From Xanthobacteraceae bacterium (GTDB taxonomy: Bacteria > Pseudomonadota > Alphaproteobacteria > Rhizobiales > Xanthobacteraceae): DNA of 64,000 nucleotides. The stretch is taken from assembly GCA_022844485.1 (NCBI GenBank), contig JALHLQ010000004.1:1-64000 (forward strand), read 5' to 3'. Positions within the stretch are counted from its first letter, which is position 1, and the number at the start of each line of letters is the position of its first letter. Under the pieces are notes generated by a model, which did no database searches, had not been told where the DNA came from, and worked only from the letters and a program-made list of their open reading frames with translations. The translations under genes were made by a program, and so were the position numbers. Below are positions 7,940 through 15,325 of the stretch, in pieces.

Positions 7940-8944
7940 TTACTTCAGCCGTTTGGCGGCGTCCTGCGCCAGGCTCAAGTCGACGTATTTTTTGACGTCG
8001 ATCGGCTTCTTCACGAAGCCGAGGTCGCGGGTGGTGTCGACGTTGCGCTGGAGCGCCTCCAGGTTCGGCATCAGGTTCGGGTCGCGGTAGGTGTCCTGGT
8101 TGGTGAACAGCCAGCCGAAGCGCTCCGCCGGCACCTTGGTGACCTTGGAAGCGATCTGCTGCACCTCGGCCTTGTTCTTGGGGTCGGTGTACCAGTGCAC
8201 GATGCGCAGCATGTCCTCCATGAAGTCGACCATGGCGGCGCGGTTCTTGTCGATGAAGGACTTGCGCGCGGTCCACACGATCATCTGGGTGACGCCGAGC
8301 GCCTCGCGCTGCTCCATCAGGACCTTGCCTTCTTCCTTGAGCTTGGGATTGAGCGAGAAGGGCAGCACGGCCGGGATCAGGTCGACCTTCTTCTCGAACA
8401 ACATGGCCGGCATCGCGGGCAGCGGGCCTTCCAGCATGGTGTAGTCGCGCTTCTCCTCGAGGCCCGCCTTCTTGAGCGCGGCGCGCAGGGCGACGTCGAC
8501 GGCGCTGCCGCCGCCATTGGTGCCGACGATCTTGCCCTTGATGTCCTTGATCGAGTTGATGCCTGAGTCCTTGCGCACGTAGAACTGCGTCGAGTAACGG
8601 CCGGCGACGCCGTCCTGGAATTCGTCGGCGATGACGCGGATGTCGTCGAGGCCGGCATTCTCGATGGCGATGGCGAGCGAGGAATAAGCGAGGTTGGAGA
8701 CTTCCAGCTCCTTGTTGGCGATCGCCGTGATCATCTGCGGCGTGCCCTGGTAACGCACGGATTCGAGTGTGTAGGATTTGCCGAGATGCTTCGCGAGGTC
8801 CTTCTTCTCCAGCACGATCGAAGCCCAATTGGAGACCGGGGCCACCCAGGACATACGGATCTTCACCGGCTCGGCGCTATTGGCGACGCCGCCGAACAGG
8901 CCCAGCGCGCACGCGCCGGCCAGCGCGAGTTTCAGGAAACGCAT
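7940..8944 (-). CDS. ABC transporter substrate-binding protein, NMT1/TauA-like
   Basis: Periplasmic binding protein, 334 residues. The signal peptide is MRFLKLALAGACALGLFGGVANSA, followed by a type II periplasmic-binding fold (VKIRMSWVAP; MITAIANKELEVSNLAYSSLAIAIENAG; FYVRKDSGINSIKDIKGKIVGTNGGGS). The lower half includes MIVWTARKSFIDKNRAAMVDFMEDM, as in SsuA/TauA/NMT1 proteins. GGGAGGATATC precedes the ATG. It lies downstream of an ATPase and two permeases on the same strand and is the likely binding protein of that importer. The ligand is unknown; nitrate, sulfonates, pyrimidines and aromatic acids are all used by relatives. Confidence 0.85.
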   Translation of the reverse strand: MRFLKLALAGACALGLFGGVANSAEPVKIRMSWVAPVSNWASIVLEKKDLAKHLGKSYTLESVRYQGTPQMITAIANKELEVSNLAYSSLAIAIENAGLDDIRVIADEFQDGVAGRYSTQFYVRKDSGINSIKDIKGKIVGTNGGGSAVDVALRAALKKAGLEEKRDYTMLEGPLPAMPAMLFEKKVDLIPAVLPFSLNPKLKEEGKVLMEQREALGVTQMIVWTARKSFIDKNRAAMVDFMEDMLRIVHWYTDPKNKAEVQQIASKVTKVPAERFGWLFTNQDTYRDPNLMPNLEALQRNVDTTRDLGFVKKPIDVKKYVDLSLAQDAAKRLK

Positions 8945-9110
8945 GATATCCTCCCAGATTCGCCGCGCTTCCCGCGTTCACGATGGGCAAGCGTCGTTGT
9001 GCGAATGGGCAAGATTGTCGGGCGTCCAACCGACTTTGGCAAGCCTCGCAGGCGCACCGGTTTGCCCCGGATTCCGGTACAGGACAGATTGTTTGCGAGC
9101 GAACTTTTGC

Positions 9111-9938
9111 TTACGCGGTCGAGGGCGCGTGCGCTTCCTGATGCCAGATCAGGAGTCGCCGGCGGACATAGGCCAGCGCCTTGACCATGATGTAGCCGAC
9201 CACCGCGATCTCGACGATGCCGGCGAACACGCCGACCGAATTGGCGAAACGCGAGGCTTCGATCATGGCACCGCCGAGGCCGTAGCCGCCCATCAGCATC
9301 TCCGCCACCACGGCCACGATCAGGCAGAGCGGCAGCGAAACCTGAAGTCCGGTCATGATTTGCGGCAGCGCCGCCGGCAGCACGATCTGCCAGAGCAATT
9401 CTCGGTTATTGGCGCCCATGTTGCGCGCCGACCAGATCAGCTCGCGCTCGACGCCCTGAATGGCGATGACGGTGGCGGCGATGACCGGGAAGATGGCGTC
9501 GATCACGATGATGGTGATCTTGGAAACGTCGTAGACGCCGAGCCACAGGATCACCACCGGCAGGAAGGCGATCTTGGGCATCGGGAAGCCGATCGACACG
9601 ATGGGGTCGAAGAACCAGTTGGCGATGACGTTGCGGGACATGGCCATGCCGATGGCGACGCCGACGACGGCGCAGATGGCGAAGCCGGTGAGCGCGCGAT
9701 AAAGGGTGAGGCCGGTGTTGATGGCGAGTTCGCCGGACACCGCGTCGCTCCAGATGCGCTCGAGCACCTTGCTGAGCGCCGGCAGCTGAAAGGGCGTGAA
9801 CAGGCCGCTGCGCGCCAGCAACTCCCACGCCACCAGCAGCGCGACGATGGAAAACACGCGCGCGCCGGCCCAGAACAGCGTGACGGCGATGCGCGCCAGC
9901 TTCTCCGGTGCTCCGTTGGGCGTATCGACGGCGCTCAT
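9111..9938 (-). CDS. ABC transporter permease, SsuC/TauC family (second of two)
   Basis: Inner-membrane permease, 275 residues, of the binding-protein-dependent transport family. Several transmembrane helices are visible (FSIVALLVAWELLARSG; TGFAICAVVGVAIGMAMSRN; IVSIGFPMPKIAFLPVVILWLG). The EAA loop, which docks the ATPase, reads ELIWSARNMGANNRELLWQIVLPAALPQIMTGLQ. The reading frame runs open far upstream, but ATG 9938 begins the permease and overlaps the preceding permease stop as ATGA. There are 166 bp before the binding-protein gene. Confidence 0.9.
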   Translation of the reverse strand: MSAVDTPNGAPEKLARIAVTLFWAGARVFSIVALLVAWELLARSGLFTPFQLPALSKVLERIWSDAVSGELAINTGLTLYRALTGFAICAVVGVAIGMAMSRNVIANWFFDPIVSIGFPMPKIAFLPVVILWLGVYDVSKITIIVIDAIFPVIAATVIAIQGVERELIWSARNMGANNRELLWQIVLPAALPQIMTGLQVSLPLCLIVAVVAEMLMGGYGLGGAMIEASRFANSVGVFAGIVEIAVVGYIMVKALAYVRRRLLIWHQEAHAPSTA

Positions 9939-10684
9939 GGCTCCTGCTCCCGCCAGGCCAGCACGCGCCGCGTGACGAGCAGATAGAAGCGGTCGGCGGC
10001 GAAGCCGAGGAAGGCGACGGTGAGCACCACGGCGTACATGGCGTCGTAGGTGCCGTTGGCGCCGAGCGAGCCGATCAGGTGGCCGAAGCCCTTTTGCGCC
10101 ACGATCAGTTCCGACGACACCAGCAAGATGAAGGACAGCGCCAGCGCGGTGCGGATGCCATTGAGCAGCTCCGGCATGGCGCTCGGCAGCACCACGTCGC
10201 GCAAGACGCGCAGGCGGCTTGCGCCCATGCTGCGCGCCGACCAGACCAGCACCTGTTCGCTGGAGCGCGCGCCGTTGAAGGCGCCGATCGTCACCGGCAG
10301 CATGCAGCCGAGGAAGATGAGCAGAATCTTGGACCCGTCGCCGAAACCGAGCCAGATCACGGTCACCGGGATCAGCGCCGATTTCGGCAGCGGATAGAAC
10401 ACCTCGACGATCGGTGAGAGCAGCACATTGACCGGCTTCCACCAGGCCATGCCGATGCCGAGCACGATGCCGACGAGGATCGACAGGCCGAGACCGGCGC
10501 CGGCGCGGTAGAGCGAGGCGCCGCCGTTATGGACGAGCTCGCCGTCCTTGATCATCTCGACCCAGGCGTGGATCACGTCCGAGAGCGGGGGCAGCGCGGT
10601 GGTCGAGACCAGTTCCAGGCGCGCGGCAATCTCCCAGCCGGCGGCCAGGATCAGCAGCGGCAGATAGCGGACGAAGGCTTTCAT
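9935..10684 (-). CDS. ABC transporter permease, SsuC/TauC family (first of two)
   Basis: Inner-membrane permease, 249 residues. It has an N-terminal helix (RYLPLLILAAGWEIAARL), the conserved IVEVFYPLPKSALIPVTVIWLGFG region, and the EAA loop VLVWSARSMGASRLRVLRDVVLPSAMPELLNGIR. It starts 1 bp after the ATPase stop and overlaps the second permease by 4 bp. The two permeases probably form a heterodimer, which is less common than the usual SsuC homodimer. Confidence 0.9.
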   Translation of the reverse strand: MKAFVRYLPLLILAAGWEIAARLELVSTTALPPLSDVIHAWVEMIKDGELVHNGGASLYRAGAGLGLSILVGIVLGIGMAWWKPVNVLLSPIVEVFYPLPKSALIPVTVIWLGFGDGSKILLIFLGCMLPVTIGAFNGARSSEQVLVWSARSMGASRLRVLRDVVLPSAMPELLNGIRTALALSFILLVSSELIVAQKGFGHLIGSLGANGTYDAMYAVVLTVAFLGFAADRFYLLVTRRVLAWREQEP

Positions 10685-10685
10685 C

Positions 10686-11477
10686 TCACGCCTTCTTGCC
10701 TTGCGCCTTGATCGCTTCCTCGCGCACGAGGTTCCAGGTTTCGTCGACTTTCTCGACGAAGAACTTGTTCTTGAAGATGTCGGGGTCGTTCTTGTCGAAC
10801 TTGGTGTCGACGATGGTCTTGATGCGGCCCGGCCGCGCCGACATCACCGCGACGCGGTCGGCGAGATAGACCGCTTCTTGCACGTCGTGGGTGACGAAGA
10901 TCACGGTCTTGGGCGTGCGCTGCCAGATCGCCAGCAGTTCGTGTTGCATCAGCCCGCGCGTCTGCGCGTCGAGCGCGCCGAACGGTTCGTCCATCAGCAG
11001 AATCTTGGGGTCGAAGGCGAGCGTGCGCGCGATCGCGGTGCGCTGCTTCATGCCGCCGGAAAGCTGCGAGGGGTAGCTGTCTTCGAAACCGTGCAGGCCG
11101 ACCAGGTTGACGAAGTCCTGCGCGCGCCGCTCGCGTGCGGCCTTCGGCATGCCCTGGCGCTCGAGTCCGTAGAGGATGTTGCCGCGCACCGTCTTCCAGG
11201 GAAACAGCGCAAAATGCTGGAAGACGATGCCGCGGTCGGGGCCGGGGCCGGTTACCTTGGCGCCGTCCACCGTGATGCTGCCGGTCTCGACCGGCAGAAA
11301 GCCGCCGATCAGGTACAGCAGCGTCGACTTGCCGCAACCGGAGGGCCCGAGTAGCGCGACGAATTCGCGGTTGGCGACCGAAAGCGAGACCTGGTCGAGC
11401 GCCAGCACCTCGCGCCCGCGCGGCGGCCGGTACAGGTGGTTGACGTTCTCGATGACGATTTGTGCCGACGCGGCCAT
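10686..11477 (-). CDS. ABC transporter ATP-binding protein, SsuB/TauB family
   Basis: Cytoplasmic ATPase, about 263 residues, energising the two downstream permeases. It has Walker A GPSGCGKSTLL, a Q-loop in GIVFQHFALFPWKTV, signature LSGGMKQRTAIARTL, Walker B ILLMDEPFGALD and the switch His in VTHDVQEA. A Lys-rich tail of about 25 residues follows the fold. An upstream ATG at 11495 is possible; ATG 11477 (MAASAQIVIENV) begins at the usual family start. It is first in the minus-strand operon ATPase-permease-permease-binding protein. Confidence 0.92.
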   Translation of the reverse strand: MAASAQIVIENVNHLYRPPRGREVLALDQVSLSVANREFVALLGPSGCGKSTLLYLIGGFLPVETGSITVDGAKVTGPGPDRGIVFQHFALFPWKTVRGNILYGLERQGMPKAARERRAQDFVNLVGLHGFEDSYPSQLSGGMKQRTAIARTLAFDPKILLMDEPFGALDAQTRGLMQHELLAIWQRTPKTVIFVTHDVQEAVYLADRVAVMSARPGRIKTIVDTKFDKNDPDIFKNKFFVEKVDETWNLVREEAIKAQGKKA

Positions 11478-11535
11478 GATGCCATGAAGCCTCACGACCG
11501 GCGGCGTTCTGTCAAGCGCTGTCGCGCGCCCGGGC

Positions 11536-11556
11536 GTGTCCTATAATGGGGGACAC
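11536..11556 (+). promoter_or_regulatory. Promoter with operator-like palindrome over the -10 box
   Basis: GTGTCC and GGACAC form a 6-9-6 inverted repeat whose spacer contains TATAAT (11542-11547), a good -10 hexamer. A weak -35 (CTGTCG, 11519-11524) lies 17 bp upstream. The arrangement suggests a repressor site over the promoter of the class II aldolase gene starting at 11589; the divergent ABC operon begins 59 bp to the left. Confidence 0.55.
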
Positions 11557-11588
11557 AAAACCAACTGCAAAGCACAAAAGGAAACGCT

Positions 11589-12404
11589 GTGGCCGATACT
11601 CTAGCCGAATCCCTCCGCGAACTCGCGCTCGCCAACCGCATGGTCGCCAACGAAGGCGTGCTCGATGCCTTTGGGCATGTCAGCATGCGCCATCCCGGTA
11701 ATCCGAACCGCTATTTTCTGTCGCGCTCGCGCGCACCCGAACTGGTCGCGCCGGAGGACTTGATCGAATACGACCTCGACTCGCGGCCGATCGCTGAGCC
11801 CGGCGTCACGCAATATTCGGAGCGCGTGATCCACGGCGAGATCTACAAGGCGCGGTCCGACGTGATGTCGGTGTGCCACCATCATTCGCCCGCCTTCATG
11901 CCGCTCATCGCGACCGGCACCGACTACGTGCCGGTCTTCCACCTCGGCGCGGTCGGCGGCATCAAGCCGCCGTACTGGGACCAGCACGACGAGTTCGGCG
12001 ACACCAACATGCTGGTGGTGAAGCCGGAGGAGGGGGCATCGCTCGCGCGCGCGCTCGGGCGGCACTGGATGGTGCTGATGAACCGCCACGGCGTCACGGT
12101 GGCCGGCACCAGCGTGCGCGATTGCGTGTTCCGGTCGATCTACGCCGCGCGCAACGCCGAATATTTGGTGCAGGCGATGGCGATCGGCAGCACTATCGCG
12201 GCGCTGTCGCCGGGCGAAACCGAGCGTGCGGGCAACATCACCGGCACGACCACCGGCCTGACGCGCTCGTGGGAATACTGGGCGATGCGGGTGGCGAAAG
12301 CCGGCGGCGCGCTCGCCCCCGCCAAGGCGGCCAAGGGGACCAAGCGCGCGCCGGCCAAGGCTTCAGCGCGTAAGGGGAAAGCGAAAGGCGGCAAAAGACG
12401 GTAA
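11589..12404 (+). CDS. Class II aldolase/adducin family protein with basic C-terminal tail
   Basis: Zinc-dependent aldolase or decarboxylase fold, 271 residues, starting at GTG 11589 with AAAGGAAA 7-8 bp upstream. Expected metal ligands are in CHHHS (97-99) and NRHGVTV (167), with the candidate catalytic Glu in HGEIY (84). Relatives act on sugar phosphates or decarboxylate dihydroxyphthalates, and neighbouring catabolic genes make an aromatic or hydroxy-acid role plausible. The last 30 residues (KAAKGTKRAPAKASARKGK and onward) form a histone-H1-like Lys/Ala tail not needed for catalysis. Confidence 0.85.
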   Translation: MADTLAESLRELALANRMVANEGVLDAFGHVSMRHPGNPNRYFLSRSRAPELVAPEDLIEYDLDSRPIAEPGVTQYSERVIHGEIYKARSDVMSVCHHHSPAFMPLIATGTDYVPVFHLGAVGGIKPPYWDQHDEFGDTNMLVVKPEEGASLARALGRHWMVLMNRHGVTVAGTSVRDCVFRSIYAARNAEYLVQAMAIGSTIAALSPGETERAGNITGTTTGLTRSWEYWAMRVAKAGGALAPAKAAKGTKRAPAKASARKGKAKGGKRR

Positions 12405-12423
12405 GATTTCCACTTCCCCCGTG

Positions 12424-12449
12424 GGCGGCATCGGGTGTTGAATGCCGCC
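12424..12449. other. Stem-loop after the class II aldolase gene
   Basis: GGCGGCAT and ATGCCGCC form a perfect 8-bp stem around a 10-base loop, 20 bp after the aldolase stop. There is no U-run, so it may stabilise the mRNA or act as a weak terminator before the binding-protein gene. Confidence 0.4.
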
Positions 12450-12494
12450 ATCGTGGGGCGTCAAACAATAATGAATGCTATCAAGGAGGAACGC

Positions 12495-13469
12495 ATGAAG
12501 ACCTTTAAGGGCATTGCAGCCGCGCTCGGGATCGTCGTCCCGTTCGCACTGGCGGCCGCACCGGCCGCGGCCGAGGACACGCTCAAGCTCGTCATCGGGC
12601 AGATCAACAACTGGGAAAACCAGGCGCCGACGCTCGGCCAGGACGCCGGCATCTTCAAGAAGCACAACCTTGTGCTGGAGAACGTCGGCACGCAGGGCGC
12701 GGGCGAAACCATCCAGGCGGTGATCTCCGGCTCGGCCGATATCGGCGCGGGCGTCGGCGCCGCCGGCGTGATGCGCGCCTATTCCAAGGGCGCGCCCGTG
12801 CGCATCCTGGCGCCGGGCTTCACCGGCACCGGCGACCTGTTCTGGTACGTGAAGGCGGACTCCAAGCTCAAGACGCTGAACGACGCCACGCCGGAAAACA
12901 CCATCGCCTATTCGACCAACGGCTCGTCGTCGAATAACATCGTGGTCGCCTTCGGCGCCGAACTCGGCTCCAAGGCCAAGCCGACCGCCACCGGCGGGCC
13001 GGCGGCGACGCTGACCGCGGTGATGTCCGGCCAGGTCGATATCGGCTGGGCGGCGCCGCCGTTCGGCTTGCAGGAAATCAACGACGGCAAGATCCGCATC
13101 CTTGCGCGCGGCAGCGACGTGCCGTCGCTGCGCGGGCAGACGGTGCGCACGCTGATCGTCAACCTGAATTCCTGGAACACCAAGCGCGACGCGATCCTGC
13201 GCTTCATGGACGGCTATCGCGAAGCCGTCGACTGGATGTACGCCGACCCCAAGGCGGTCGAGATGTATTCCAAGAAAATGAATCGCCCGGTCGCGCTGCT
13301 CAAGGAGTCGATGGACAAGTTCCAGCCGAAGCCCACGATGCAGACCGAAACCTTTGCCGACCTGGAAGGCGCGGTGAGGGACGCGGTCAAGCTCAAGTTC
13401 CTGGACAAGCCGCTGACCAAAGAGCAGCTCGCGGAACTGATCGTCACCCCGCCGCTGAAGAAGAAGTAA
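12495..13469 (+). CDS. ABC transporter substrate-binding protein, NMT1 family
   Basis: Periplasmic binding protein, 324 residues from ATG 12495, with a strong site AAGGAGGA 4 bp upstream; the longer reading from 12435 lacks one. Signal peptide MKTFKGIAAALGIVVPFALAAAPAAAE. The mature part shows the NMT1 fold: TIQAVISGSADIGAGVGAAGVMRAY, FWYVKADSKLKTLNDA, and VMSGQVDIGWAAPPFGLQEI. It has no adjacent permease. It may share the importer encoded at 9-11 kb, or the orphan permease at 19 kb. A decayed relative lies just downstream. Confidence 0.86.
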   Translation: MKTFKGIAAALGIVVPFALAAAPAAAEDTLKLVIGQINNWENQAPTLGQDAGIFKKHNLVLENVGTQGAGETIQAVISGSADIGAGVGAAGVMRAYSKGAPVRILAPGFTGTGDLFWYVKADSKLKTLNDATPENTIAYSTNGSSSNNIVVAFGAELGSKAKPTATGGPAATLTAVMSGQVDIGWAAPPFGLQEINDGKIRILARGSDVPSLRGQTVRTLIVNLNSWNTKRDAILRFMDGYREAVDWMYADPKAVEMYSKKMNRPVALLKESMDKFQPKPTMQTETFADLEGAVRDAVKLKFLDKPLTKEQLAELIVTPPLKKK

Positions 13470-13490
13470 GCGCGCAAATCCGTAAGCGTC

Positions 13491-13521
13491 GGCGGCCGGC
13501 CCTTGACGGGGGCCGGCCGCC
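13491..13521 (+). terminator. Strong GC hairpin after the binding-protein gene
   Basis: A perfect 12-bp stem GGCGGCCGGCCC / GGGCCGGCCGCC with a 7-base loop, 21 bp after the stop. Only TTGCG follows, so it is a non-canonical terminator or mRNA-protecting structure. Confidence 0.6.
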
Positions 13522-13579
13522 TTGCGTATGGCGGATGGGACAAAAGTACAGGAGATTGACCTAACGTGCATGACAGCTG

Positions 13580-13727
13580 ATGTGCGTGCTGGGGCCCGCC
13601 TTCACCGGCAGTAGCGACCTTCATCGGCTGGGCCTCGCCGCCGTTCGGCCTGAAAGAGATCGAGGCGGATCCGCGTGCTGTCGCGCGGCAGCGCGGTGCC
13701 CTCGACCCGCAATCAGACCGATGGAGC
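13580..13727 (+). pseudogene. Decayed fragment of a second NMT1-type binding-protein gene
   Basis: Two stretches align with the intact gene just upstream. Positions 13581-13620 match 12798-12839 (encoding VRILAPGFTGTGDL), and 13621-13727 match 13040-13150 (IGWAAPPFGL and following). Identity is visibly well below 100%, small indels break the frame, and about 200 bp between the two blocks are missing. It is therefore a remnant of a diverged paralogue, not a recent copy. A short spacer and a terminator follow. Confidence 0.75.
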
Positions 13728-13800
13728 GGGAGCAACTCGCCGCTTTCTATCCATTTCCTAACTTAAGTGAAGTAAGCGTCGCGCCTGCTGCAACGAAATC

Positions 13801-13828
13801 GGGCCGCTGCAGTGCAGCGGCCCGTTTT
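13801..13828. terminator. Rho-independent terminator
   Basis: Perfect 10-bp stem GGGCCGCTGC / GCAGCGGCCC with loop AGT, followed by GTTTTC. It marks the 3' end of the decayed plus-strand gene and lies 46 bp beyond the end of the convergent minus-strand gene. The 404 bp from 13470 to 13873 hold only the two hairpins and the pseudogene. Confidence 0.75.
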
Positions 13829-13873
13829 CATTTCGAACCGTGTAGGCCGGCGCGAAGAGCGCGGCCCGGCCGA

Positions 13874-14200
13874 TTACATCTTCTTCTTGCCTTTGGCCTT
13901 CTTGGCGGCCTTCTTGCCGCCCTTCTTGGCCTTCTTCGCCTTCGGCGCCGGGCAAGCCTTGGCCGACGCGATCTTGGCGCCGTCGTTGGCCGCATAGCAA
14001 CTGTTGCGGTAAGTAAACTTCATGCCGCCCTTGGTGGCGCAAACCGGTCCGCCGGCGGCCATCATGCAAATGCCCTGCTGCGGCTTGGCGGCTTCCTTCT
14101 TCTTCTTGCCCTTGGCTTCGCTGGTGGTCGCCGAAGCGAGCGTGAACGCGGTCGCGGCAATGGCAACGACGGCGGCATAAGCGATGCTTCTCAGTTTCAT
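13874..14200 (-). CDS. Small secreted Kazal-like protein with Lys-rich flanks
   Basis: 108 residues. A signal peptide (about 1-28, ending SATTSEA) is followed by a Lys cluster, then a compact Cys region: GICMMAAGGPVCATKGGMKF, TYRNSCYAANDGAKIASAKACP. The PVC...TYRNxCxA...C pattern is that of Kazal-type serine-protease-inhibitor domains, here with four Cys where classical Kazal domains have six. The tail is a KAKKGGKKAAKKAKGKKK polycation that could bind the envelope or nucleic acid. It is monocistronic, with a perfect palindrome about 90 bp upstream. The Kazal call rests on the motif alone. Confidence 0.65.
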   Translation of the reverse strand: MKLRSIAYAAVVAIAATAFTLASATTSEAKGKKKKEAAKPQQGICMMAAGGPVCATKGGMKFTYRNSCYAANDGAKIASAKACPAPKAKKAKKGGKKAAKKAKGKKKM

Positions 14201-14290
14201 CCGTACCTCCCGAATTTTTTAAAGACGGGCGCATAGTGACGGTCGCGTATGAAACTTACAAGAAATTTGCGCGCGAATGCGCCGACAAAA

Positions 14291-14310
14291 TTCTGAACGC
14301 GCGTTCAGAA
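14291..14310. promoter_or_regulatory. Perfect 20-bp palindrome, TetR-type operator candidate
   Basis: TTCTGAACGCGCGTTCAGAA is fully self-complementary. Palindromes with TGAACG/CGTTCA arms are typical TetR/AcrR operators. It lies 90 bp upstream of the Kazal-like gene and 52 bp beyond the end of the DUF1932 gene, so the Kazal-like gene is the natural target. No TetR gene is in the window. Confidence 0.6.
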
Positions 14311-14362
14311 ACGACCGAAATACCGCGCGTTTTTCGGTGCCGCGCGCGGCGCGTCGCTGCGC

Positions 14363-15274
14363 TTAAAGGTCGTGCTGGTGCTTGTCCTTGACGCGGCTGA
14401 TCGCGTCGAGCATGGCGGCGCGGCCATCGTGCAATGTCGCGCGGACCGCCTCCTGCTTGCCGAACGCGCCCATTTCACGCTGGCGCTTGACGGTGGCCTC
14501 GACCATCAGCGGGTCGAGCCCGAGCTCGCGCAACGTCACGGCCGATTCTTCCATTTCGGCGGCGCGGCGTTCGCCGTGGCTGGCCATGCGCTCGATGTTG
14601 TAGTCGCCCATCGCGGCGAAATCGAGCGTCGGATAGTTGTTCTTCATCGAGACGAGCACTTCGTCGAGCAGTCCGGCACGCGAGGCAGCGAGATAGCATT
14701 CAAGCGTGAGCGCCTCGAGCCCCTTGATCATGACCGAGCGGATCATCTTGATCGCCGCCGCCTTGCCGGTTTCCCCGGGCACGATCTTGAGCGACATCTC
14801 CATCTCTTGCAGCAGCGGCGAGATCGCCTCCGCGTGCGGGCCGGCGATCAGCATCGGCGTCTTGTGGCGGGCCGGATGGATCGGCGCGATCACCGCCACG
14901 TCGACGTAGCGCGCGCGCTCCCCGAGCAGGTCGGCGGTCGCCTGCTTGCGGCCGGGCGACACCGAATTGACGTCGAGATACCAGGGATTGCCTTTCAGAT
15001 GCGGCGCCACCGAACGCGCGGCTTCAAGGCTCGATGCGGCGGTAACGGCGGAGATGATCATGTCGGTCTCCGCAACGGCGTCGGCTGCGGACTTCGCCAG
15101 CCGCACGCCGAACTTTTCACCGGCCGCCTTCAGTTTCGCGCCGGCGTCTACCGGAAAAAGAATGTCCCAGGCGGCGATCTGCTCGATGCCGGCGTCGCGC
15201 AGGCCCGAGGCGACGGCCTGGCCGGCTTCGCCGAAGCCGATGAAGGAGACGCGGGGCGTGTTGCGGCGGGTCAT
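14363..15274 (-). CDS. NAD(P)-binding dehydrogenase, 6PGDH-like with DUF1932 domain
   Basis: Cytoplasmic oxidoreductase, 303 residues. The N-terminal Rossmann fold has GFGEAGQ at about 13-19; the C-terminal helical domain is DUF1932, with the candidate catalytic Lys in KMIRSVMIKGLEAL. Substrates of the family are beta-hydroxyacids or related compounds. ATG 15274 is chosen because GAGGA lies 7 bp upstream. It is last in a minus-strand set with the aldo/keto reductase, extradiol dioxygenase and DUF938 protein. That context suggests it oxidises or reduces a ring-cleavage or side-chain intermediate, but this is inference. Confidence 0.82.
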   Translation of the reverse strand: MTRRNTPRVSFIGFGEAGQAVASGLRDAGIEQIAAWDILFPVDAGAKLKAAGEKFGVRLAKSAADAVAETDMIISAVTAASSLEAARSVAPHLKGNPWYLDVNSVSPGRKQATADLLGERARYVDVAVIAPIHPARHKTPMLIAGPHAEAISPLLQEMEMSLKIVPGETGKAAAIKMIRSVMIKGLEALTLECYLAASRAGLLDEVLVSMKNNYPTLDFAAMGDYNIERMASHGERRAAEMEESAVTLRELGLDPLMVEATVKRQREMGAFGKQEAVRATLHDGRAAMLDAISRVKDKHQHDL

Positions 15275-15325
15275 GGACAGTCCTCGGTGATTGGCGAGCA
15301 TTGTAATGAGCGGGGGTACGGCGCG

